A DNA stretch of 64,000 nt, from the NCBI RefSeq assembly GCF_000787575.1, contig NW_012236529.1, forward strand, positions 1,364,001-1,428,000, in the 5' to 3' direction. Numbering within the stretch: position 1 is the first letter of the stretch; every line of letters begins with the position of its first letter. The position numbers were made by a program, and so were the translations under genes. The DNA comes from Acytostelium subglobosum LB1. Lineage: Eukaryota; Evosea; Eumycetozoa; Acytosteliales; Acytosteliaceae. The notes beneath the pieces are model-generated. The model did no database searches. It was not told the origin of the DNA and was given only the letters and a program-made list of their open reading frames with translations. This document shows, piece by piece, positions 56,154 to 64,000 of the stretch.

Positions 56154-57463
56154 CTATTGGATTGATTGATACTGTTGTCGATTCATCTTCACCTTCCTCC
56201 AGATGGATAAGGCCATGAATGATACAAAGATGAATCCAAGCACTGATCCGGCAATGATCCATCCGAGATGTTTGGGAAGTTGACGTTTGGTCGGACATGA
56301 GTAATCGCCATTCAACAACTTGCATGTGAGTGGACAATTTAGGAGACGTTGACCATTCAGCATCTGTACATTGTCAAAGGTCATATTGCCACCGACCAAT
56401 GTGATGAACGGATCGTCAGTCGGCAGTCCACCACTCACTGTGACATTGGTCAGGTTGAACACATTGGAGAGGCAACATGGCGGCGTCCATTCAGATGGTT
56501 GGTAGTTGGAGTGAGCTACAATCGTATGGACATCATTGTGATGTGTGTGTTGCTCATCGTCAGGTTGATACCCTCGAATAGCATCAAACTGAGAGGGAAT
56601 GACACCTGAGAGTTGTTGACAATCATACAGTTGTCCATTGTCAATTGGGCCTCTAGTTCGCATGAGAACATCAACTCCATCGCAAGTTGATTGTTGGAGA
56701 AGATCGAGTTGGTAATTGTGATCGTGCTCGTTGGGAAGTTGAACCCGCCGAACTTGAGGTTGCTGTCAAAGGTGCAATTGTCTATGAATACTGTGATGCT
56801 TCGGATGCTTAGTACAAATAGTGCACCATTGTTGTTATTGAATGTGCTGTTGGTAATGGTCAGGTATGATTGGTCGCTCAGTGTTCCATTATCTGATGTT
56901 TGGAACTCAATCAAAAAGGGGACATTAAGGCAGTTGTAAACATTGACATTGTTGAGTGTGACATTGATCGGGTAGCCAAAGAACATTAGAATGAAGCCGA
57001 CGTAGTGTGGGCTGTAACCTCCATTGATGTTGATGTTTGTGATGTTGACCGATGTGAATGGTGAGGATTGATTGAATGAGCCATCATTACAGATGAATGC
57101 TCCTCCATTTAGCATGATCTCAGCAGGTTGGTCTTCAAACTCTGATACAATGGTGACATTGGTACCATGGAAGATCTGATCACAACTTAATCTATCGGCA
57201 CTTTTGATGTACTGTCCAGGTGCAAGGATGATGTTCACCATAGTGTCTTGAGGTTGAGGTTTGATTTAGTAGTATGAGTTGAGTGCATCCTGTATCGTTG
57301 GACATGAGTTGTTTGTTGATGATCCACATAATGACCCGTTATAAGTTGATGTCGGATCAACATATATGTAGAAGTTATTGAGTGTCTGACCTTGAACAAA
57401 GCATGTCATCTGAACAAAGAGTACAATAATAATAATAAACAGAAATATATTTATCTCTTTCAT
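56154..57463 (-). pseudogene. Beta-helix type I membrane protein, copy A, decayed
   Basis: Closely related to the whole copy at 57705-58985, which follows it in the same orientation 242 bp upstream (as transcribed). It keeps the signal peptide, the header QTLNNFYIYVDPTSTYNGSL, the repeat TNITINGG-like turns, and the C-terminal stalk CPLTCKLL with LGWIIAGSVLGFIFVSFMA and WRKVKMNRQQYQSIQ. It is interrupted by an in-frame TAA just after ...LNSYY (about 57266) and by a shift of frame near 56545, so it cannot give the full product. Since both the N- and C-terminal parts are well kept, decay is recent, or one lesion is a sequencing error. Confidence 0.8.
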
Positions 57464-57485
57464 TATATCTTGTATTACTCAAGAA

Positions 57486-57640
57486 TGAGTGAGTGATTGT
57501 TTGATTGATTGAATGAGTGCTTGTTGAGGTGATCATTTGATTGGTCGGGCATGATTCTCAACAATGGTGATGAATCGGACATGGCCTTGGTTGGACCATT
57601 ATGATTGAATACGGGCTTGAATAATGGGCTGTGACCCATC
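57486..57640. repeat. Upstream region of copy A, matching that of copy C
   Basis: See 63818-63962; shared words include GGTGATGAATCGGAC (GGTGATGCATCGGAC in C) and GGCCTTGGTTGGACCATT. It marks a duplication unit that includes the promoter. Confidence 0.7.
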
Positions 57641-57704
57641 CATTTGATCACACAATGTTTGAGGGTTCCAGACAGGACGTTTGTTTATTAACAAATAATA
57701 CAAT

Positions 57705-58985
57705 CTATTGTATTGATTGATACTGTTGTCGATTCATCTTCACCTTCCTCCAGATGAAGAATGCCATGAACGCAACAAAGATGAATCCAAGCACTGATCC
57801 GGCAATGATCCATCCGAGATGTTTGGGAAGCTGGTGTTTGGTCGGACATGAGAACTCACCACTCAACAACTTGCATGTGAGTGGACAATTGAGGAGACGC
57901 TGACCATTCAGCAAGTGCACATTGTTAAAGGTCATATTGCCACCGACAAGATCGATGAATGGCTGGTCTGTCTGCAGTCCACCACTTACTGTGACATTGA
58001 TCAGGTTGAACACATTGGGTGGATCATAGTTTGAGTGAGCCATAATATTCTGGACATCATTGTTGATGATGAGTGTGTTGCTCATTGTAAAGTTAATGTT
58101 CTGGAACAGCATCAAGCAGATCTCGAATGTCGCATGATCAGTGTTGTTGACAATCACACAGTTGTCCATTGTCAATTGGGCGACACGATCGGCCGAGAAC
58201 ATGAGCTCAGTCGCCAGTTGGTTGTTGGAGAAGTTGGAGTTGGTCACGGTAATGGAGCTCACTGGGAAGTTGAAAGCTCCGAATTGGGTGTTGTTGTCAA
58301 AGGTGCAATTGTCAATGAATGCTGTGATGCCCTCGATGAAGAGTACACTAAGCACATTGGCGTTGTTTTTGAATGTGCTGTTGGTGATGGTCAGGTATGA
58401 CTGGTTGTACAGTGTCATATTAGTATCCAAGTTATTGATTTCAATCATAAAGGTGTAACTAGAGGAGTTGTACACATTGACTCGGTTGAGTGTGACATTG
58501 ATCGGGCTAGCGTAGCCGTTAAACAATAGAAGGGGATCAGTGAATCTTGGGTCGTGGCCGCCATTTATGTTGATGTTTGTTAGGTTGACTGATGTGAATG
58601 GCGCGTAATTGAGCATGCCATCATGAAAGAGGAATGTTCGACCGTTGAGCATGATCTCAGCAGGTTGGTCCTCAAACTCTGATACAATGGTGACATTGGT
58701 TCCATGATAGATCTCAGCTCCATTCGCTTTATCGACAGTGTTGATGTACTTTCCAGGTGCGAGGATGATGTTGACCATCGTGTCATTTTGTTGAGGGTTG
58801 TTTGAGTAGTACGAGTTGAGTGCATCCTGTATCGTTGGACATGAGATGTTTGCTGATGATCCACATAAAGTCTCGTTATATGTTGAGGACGGATCGACAT
58901 ATATATACAAGTTGTTGAGTGTCTGACAGTGCACATAGCACACCAACACAGAAATTATTGTTATAAACACAAATATCTCTTTCAT
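57705..58985 (-). CDS. Beta-helix type I membrane protein, copy B, whole
   Basis: Single exon, 426 residues. The signal peptide is IFVFITIISVLVCYVHC, with maturation at QTLNN. The ectodomain has repeated turns of the type NxTFxNN and NxNIxGG (SYLTITNSTFKNNANVL, NCTFDNNTQFGAFNF, TNSNFSNNQLATEL), the pattern of right-handed parallel beta-helices, with more than 15 N-glycosylation sites. A Cys-rich stalk NCPLCK-type segment (CPLTCKLLSGEFSCPTK) precedes the TM helix LGWIIAGSVLGFIFVAFMAF and a short basic tail IWRKVKMNRQQYQSIQ. No enzyme residues are seen. Similar beta-helix ectodomains occur in the GPCR at 38074-42604. Probably cell-surface adhesion or recognition; no function is proven. It belongs to a local family with copies A and C. 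Confidence 0.85.
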   Translation of the reverse strand: MKEIFVFITIISVLVCYVHCQTLNNLYIYVDPSSTYNETLCGSSANISCPTIQDALNSYYSNNPQQNDTMVNIILAPGKYINTVDKANGAEIYHGTNVTIVSEFEDQPAEIMLNGRTFLFHDGMLNYAPFTSVNLTNININGGHDPRFTDPLLLFNGYASPINVTLNRVNVYNSSSYTFMIEINNLDTNMTLYNQSYLTITNSTFKNNANVLSVLFIEGITAFIDNCTFDNNTQFGAFNFPVSSITVTNSNFSNNQLATELMFSADRVAQLTMDNCVIVNNTDHATFEICLMLFQNINFTMSNTLIINNDVQNIMAHSNYDPPNVFNLINVTVSGGLQTDQPFIDLVGGNMTFNNVHLLNGQRLLNCPLTCKLLSGEFSCPTKHQLPKHLGWIIAGSVLGFIFVAFMAFFIWRKVKMNRQQYQSIQ

Positions 58986-59794
58986 TGTTTTGGTTTGAAG
59001 TTTAAAAATGAATAAATTTCAATCTAGTTGTCCGACCCAAAGGAAGAAGTCCAAGGATATTTCTTACTCCAAATATATTTGGTTATTTTAATAATGCAAG
59101 GTCCGATCACATAGAGATAAGAGTATCAAACCCAAGTTTTTTTAAAACTACCAACCATCACTTGTAGAAGTGTAGATTGGCCACCAATTGGGGTAACTTC
59201 AACAATCAGGTTCATGGAAGGACTTTTTGATTCGCCCTGAATTTTGGTCTGTGTGATTGGACAATAGTTGTGTTGGGCAGATATTTCAAAGCACCTTTGG
59301 GCCAAAAGTTCCCAAATGGAGGCCTCCATTCTATAACCCACCTTGGTTGCTCAATCAAAATCAAACGCTCGTTGTCCACAATCTCGGTATGTATGTGTTA
59401 TCAAAAGATGACATTTGTTTGCGCAACGCGTACTGTGCTTGGAAACTCCCAGTAGTCAAGTAACCTGGCTACCAAAATCATATTCAATGGGAATATAGTT
59501 ATGCCCAATCTCTATGACATTCACGAGTGGATATTCTTTTAGGAATAGTGCACTTCCCTGCTATTGATTCAACCTAGAGATGATTTTGATTGAATAAAGG
59601 CTTGACTCTCTATTTCGTACTTGGAGATCTCCTACTCTTCAAATGATTTGATCCCCATCAAAAGAATCTTCTAATCTATATCCAGAGGGATAATAGTATC
59701 AATACCACTTTTTTCTTCAAGTTAGAAGAACTAATACTAGTTCATATTAAAAGAGAGTTGATTGATTATTCATTCATTCATTAATTTACTAGAT
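58986..59794. other. Intergenic region, 809 bp
   Basis: 5' flank of copy B and of the Cry-like gene. No coding region recognised. It holds mixed AT-rich sequence and a CATTCATTCATT run near 59771. Open frames near 59257-59463 do not look coding. Confidence 0.55.
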
Positions 59795-62265
59795 ATGGTT
59801 ACTACAACAAATATAAGTATTTACAGTCTCTTTGTTTTGATTGCCCTTGTCTCTCATTCATTGGCAGCTTGTTCGTTTGACAATAATTTTGGACCTATCG
59901 TCAATGCGGAGTAAGTGCCCAATTTTCAATCATTTTTGGAAAGTTAAAATAATATTAACAATATTTTTATTATTTATATATTTTTTTATTTTTTTATGCT
60001 TTCAGAATTGCCCAAAACTCCTTATCCAATTTTGGAAAGATCATAAGTGATAATGTGGCATTAATTCCCACTGTTGGTGGTATTGTCGAAGGATTATTCG
60101 ATATTTTATGGCCTAATGGAGATCAAATGGTGACCACGGCCATCATTACCTACCTCGATCAGCTCTTCAATCAGGCAGAATTGTGTTCATATTTAAACAA
60201 CGCCCAATCATTTCTTGTCTTGGATCAGTTGAATGTTCAGAATTTTCTTAACTCTCTCTCTGGAGATCCCCAAAGCATCCAACTCTCCTTCGAATCTAAT
60301 TCTTTTCAAATGATAGGAAATTCAGTCCACTTCCAGTCTCCCAACAACTGTAACATTTCTAGTGTGTATCTCACACTCTATGCCCATCACAGTACATTGC
60401 TCTTATCTTTGTACAATCATGTTTTGAAGATTGCAAACACTGGTAACTGGGACCCACATTGGATCAATACCCAAAGGGAGAAACTTAGAAGTTTGTCACA
60501 GGAAGCCACCAACTATGTTTCTGATCTCTTCCTCACTATCCATGAGCTAGGATGTGAAAGCTTTGGGATCCCTCCATACATGGATGGAGCAACTCTGACT
60601 GAGGATCAATACAATGCCGTGGCAAACTACATGGTGGCTCACATACCCTCCCTCGACCTGAGTTTCTTCTGGAACTACCTAGATCCCATCTCGTATCCGA
60701 ATGGACCTCCATCCAAAACTCAATCATTCATCGTTTCTCCTCTCTCTGGTGGGTACAATGGACCCTCTTCCATGGGTGACCCAGTAGTGCAAGCATCAAC
60801 ACCTCTTCCAGACCCTCGTTCATTGTCTTGGCAACGAGCCAACACAGTTTTGAACCCAACTTCCTCCAAAGTTTATGGAAACCACCAGTACATCAACTGT
60901 AACTTCTGTGATCGTGTCCGTCCCACACCCAATTGTTTTAACAAGAGGGCAACCTTTGTTGGAATAGCTGGCATTGAGATGTTCAATGGGTCCAACTCGC
61001 TCCTTCAAGGATCTCGAGGTACCAGGAATCTAGGATCCACCTCAGACTACCCTCCCATAATCAGCTTGTTGGCACACACCGGAGACTATGTAGACCAAGT
61101 ACAATTCAACTACAGCAATGGAGTTGACAGTCAAGTGTTTGCTGCCGACTCTGGTGGAGGTCCACATCGAATCGATATCCCTCCTGGATATTATCTCGCC
61201 GGTGCTTACAACGCCTCATTTGTCATCCCCTATTCATATGCATACCCCATCAACTATTGCCCTCGACTCAACACTATTAGTGCCTTCTCCTACATCTTTG
61301 CCGAGATTCCAAAGTCTAATCCTCCTATTGTAAGTACACTAAGGTCAAGTCGAAACTTGTAACAAGTAATCACTAACATTCATTCATTCAATTCTCAGAG
61401 CTCTGGAACAATTAAGAATGTGAACACACAAACTTGTCTTGTCGAGTTGGTTAGTGGGGTGGTTATGATGTCCGATTGCACTAATGATCTCTTGGTCAAT
61501 GGTTCTTTAACTTGGAGCTTCCCGGTTACTGACTATGGAGCCCAGATCATGAAGCCAGACTCCAGTATACCACTTTGGTTCTTCATTGATGACAACTATA
61601 CTCCATCGGCGGGTTTGGAGTTCATTGAGACCAATACCACAAATGGAGAATATATGATCAGGATGGGAAGTTATTGTCTGCAAGCAACTACTGTAGGCTA
61701 TATGTATGCATGGACTGTTTGTGACCCAACGGACAACACATTCCTTTGGACATTTGTATGTAGTTGGTTAAACCTTATAGACATCTCCAGAAGAGGACAT
61801 TCACACTAACACATTGTACTACGATCATAGACCAACTACCCTATCAGCTACACCCATATCTCTGTTTTGAATCCCAATGGCTGTGTGGATGCCACCGGAC
61901 GACTCTGCCCCAGCTCCTTGTCTCAGAGTGACAAACTCATTGCCAACAACTTCACTCTCCAATTAACCTACAATGGATACTTGGAGGTAGTGGACGCTGT
62001 GAACAATGTAACAGAGTGGACATCAAACCCTGCACCAGTTCCCGCGACCGATTACCAGTACCTCTCGTTCTACGCCGAGTTCCAAGATGGTGACTTCTGC
62101 ATATTTGGCCTGTACCAACACCTGTTCACGTCAGACGTCACCATCGTGAAGATCTGGTCCACCAACTCTCAGAACGGTGCATACCTCAACTTCCAGCCAG
62201 CTGACACCACCGGCTATGTCCTTTGCGTCGTCGACGACTTCTTCAACCAAGATTTCTGTGCATGA
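59795..62265 (+). CDS. Secreted Cry delta-endotoxin-like protein with C-terminal beta-trefoil
   Basis: Four exons, 59795-59910, 60006-61329, 61399-61755 and 61831-62265, give 743 residues; it looks whole. A signal peptide (MVTTTNISIYSLFVLIALVS) is followed by a helical region with NVALIPTVGGIVEGLFDILW and PNGDQMVTTAIITYLDQLF, which matches the N-terminal (domain I) helix pattern of Cry toxins. A central beta-rich part carries GDYVDQVQFNYSNG and GGGPHRIDIPPGYYLAGAYN, a jacalin-like beta-prism signature. The last 280 residues have beta-trefoil (ricin-B-like) repeats: TQTCLVELVSGVVMMSDC, SYCLQATTVGYMYAWTVCDP, GCVDATGRLCPSS. Cry domain I inserts in membranes; here the targets are unknown. It may defend against nematodes or other predators, or be developmental. 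Neighbouring it are the beta-helix membrane protein copies. Confidence 0.75.
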
Positions 62266-63060
62266 CCATTGTAGCATTGGCCATTATCATCCCTATTCCT
62301 GCTTGACAATCAATAAATTGTCTTGCATTATGAAGGACAAGCTTGCTTGTCCTCCATCACTATCAACATCGCCTCTTTGTTAATGTCCTCCTGTTTATTG
62401 AGATACTAGTCATGATTGATTGCAACTGTCATTGATTAAGACCCAGCGATCCGACCGAGGACATACGTTCACGCTGCCTCTATGCGGCGCTTGTCGACGA
62501 TGCCTACGTAGCATGTCTTCAGTCCTCGCTTGTCAAATGATGCGCTTCTCAACATTCCATCAGTCACATGAACCTCTATAGTATCTATGATATTGTTGAT
62601 GTTGCCGTTGAAGAAGATACATGTCCGTAATGTTTATAATCATCACAAAGTGCAACAACAAACAACATAGATACTCGCGGTCATGTACTGCAGTAAGTGC
62701 TTTGTTGTCATTCAACAACTGTAATATCATCGGCAATGATGAGTAACGCTTTGGCTATGTCGTTTGGAGATGACTGTTGTAGATGTAGCTGGTGTAGAGA
62801 ATGTAGTGTTATATTATATCATTTTCTAAAGAGTATATCAGGAGATACAAATAATATGTATGTATATATCTATTATAAGTTGTGAATGATTGAATGAAGC
62901 TCAAATGAAAGCCTTTGTGAGTGATCATTGAATGAGAATCATACCCCTATTGGAACCATCCCATCCTGAATTCCAAAATAGACAACAATACCTATCAACC
63001 TTCTTCATTGGCATGAATGGATCGCTTGTTCTTTTCGAGTATATCATGCTTTATTACAAT
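62266..63060. other. Intergenic region with a possible orphan exon
   Basis: On the minus strand about 62630-62476 reads as protein-like sequence (FFNGNINNIIDTIEVHVTDG, then GLKTCYVGIVDKRRIEAA and a stop). There is no clear acceptor or upstream exon, and the region upstream (62780-62690) has a second short segment (SSPNDIAKALLIIADD) in another frame. It could be a decayed gene or a short gene with introns I cannot place. Not recognised. The remainder looks non-coding. Confidence 0.3.
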
Positions 63061-63811
63061 TTATTGTATTGATTGGTATTGTTGTCGATTCATCTTCACC
63101 TTCCTCCAGATGGAGAATGCCATGAATGATACAAAGATGAATCCAAGCACTGATCCTGCAATGATCCATCCGAGATGTTTTGGAAGTTGACGTTTGGTCG
63201 GACATGAGTACTCACGACAGGCCGTACAATGTTCCATTCTCTGAGGTTAGGAATTCAAATACACAGGGTGTGGAGGTGTTGTATACATTGACACCGTTGA
63301 GTGTGACATTGATTGGGTAGCCGTTATATGAAAGAATGAGATTGGCGTAGTTTGAGTTGCCGCCTCCATTGATGTTGATGTTGACAAGGTTGACCGATGT
63401 GAATGGAATGAAATAATTGAATGATGAGGGATAGTTCAATAGGAATGCTCCACCATCAAGAATGATCTCAGCAGGTTGGTCCTCAAACTCTGATACAATG
63501 GTGACATTGGTTCCCTGGTAGATCAGAGCTCCACTCCTTCTATCGACCGTATTGAAGTACTATCCTGGTGTGAGGATGATGTTCAACATCGTGTCTTGAG
63601 GTTGAGGTTTGATAGAGTAGTATGAGTTAAATGAATCCTGTATCGTTGGACATGAGATGTTTGTTGATAATCCACATAGTGTCTCGTTGTACTTTGATGT
63701 CGGATCAACATATATATACAAGTTATTGAGTGCATCACAGTGCACTAAACATGTCAACTGAACAACAGATATAATAATAGCAATAAACAGATGTTTCATT
63801 ATCTCTTTCAT
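63061..63811 (-). pseudogene. Beta-helix type I membrane protein, copy C, internally deleted
   Basis: Starts MKEIMKHLFIAIIISVVQLT. It keeps the header (ALNNLYIYVDPTSKYNETL), the first helix turns and the C-terminal stalk-TM-tail (SCPTKRQLPKHLGWIIAGSV). About 190 internal codons are missing: the N-terminal half joins the stalk at about 63212, out of frame. An in-frame TAG follows LTPG near 63560. The 5' flank (63818-63962) matches that of copy A (57486-57640), so copy C and copy A arose by duplication of gene plus promoter. Confidence 0.8.
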
Positions 63812-63817
63812 TCTGTC

Positions 63818-63962
63818 TAGTAGTAGTGATTGATTGATTGAATGAGTTCTTGTTGAGCTGATCTGATGATTGGTCCACATGATTTTCAAACAATGGTGAT
63901 GCATCGGACCTGGCCTTGGTTGGACCATTTTGATTGAATTCGGGCGGTAATAATGGGCTGAG
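63818..63962. repeat. Duplicated upstream region of beta-helix copies A and C
   Basis: Sequence such as ATCGGACCTGGCCTTGGTT and AATAATGGGCTG recurs at 57486-57640 in the same place relative to the start codon. It is not present upstream of copy B. Confidence 0.75.
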
Positions 63963-64000
63963 ACAAACATCGCTTGACACAATCATGTGATGTTGGAGGT

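Overview
The window looks like a dictyostelid (social amoeba) nuclear contig. Introns are short (54-127 nt), GT-AG, often carry an ACTAAC-like branch site and are rich in TCAATCA tetranucleotides on the coding strand. Proteins show poly-N, poly-Q and Thr/Ser tracts. Family content also fits: a CBM49-type cellulose-binding protein, a class C (Grl-like) GPCR, a Crinkler, F-box and ankyrin family proteins, and LINE fragments beside tRNA genes. Coding GC is high for the group, so a GC-richer genus (Acytostelium- or Heterostelium-like) is a guess, not a finding. Two 100-N gaps (10133-10232 and 27919-28018) interrupt the sequence.

Layout. 1-5.7 kb: the 3' part of a giant beta-sandwich repeat protein, then tRNA-Asp. 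5.9-13 kb: a mobile-element zone. It holds a LINE-like fragment split by a hAT-like MITE, a second 378-bp inverted-repeat element, and an F-box gene split by a PIF/Harbinger-type DNA transposon with clear TIRs and ATT target duplication. It ends at tRNA-Cys. 13.3-27.2 kb: an ankyrin-family protein, a 1691-aa Cys-rich seven-helix membrane protein, a four-exon zeta-COP/sigma-like coat subunit, a CBM49 secreted protein and alpha-galactosidase. 27.3-28.7 kb: LINE copies, one with a 9-bp target duplication, 44 bp downstream of a second tRNA-Cys. 29.1-31.3 kb: a broken Crinkler gene. 31.5-55.5 kb: a gene-dense housekeeping block: TANGO6/Rtp1-like HEAT protein, LipB and LipA head to head, a beta-helix class C GPCR, a coiled-coil/fimbrin protein, an RNF10-like RING protein, TFIIH p62 and an NAAA/acid-ceramidase-like amidase. 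55.5-64 kb: three copies of a beta-helix membrane protein (one whole, two decayed) flanking a secreted Cry-delta-endotoxin-like protein with a C-terminal beta-trefoil.

Genes that belong together. LipB (octanoyl transfer) and LipA (sulfur insertion) are the two steps of de novo lipoate synthesis and share a 383-bp divergent promoter. RNF10 and TFIIH p62 share a 313-bp promoter. LINE fragments lie downstream of two tRNA genes in the tRNA's own orientation, as expected for tRNA-targeted (TRE3-like) elements. Several genes have AATAAA overlapping or touching the stop codon, so 3' ends are very compact.
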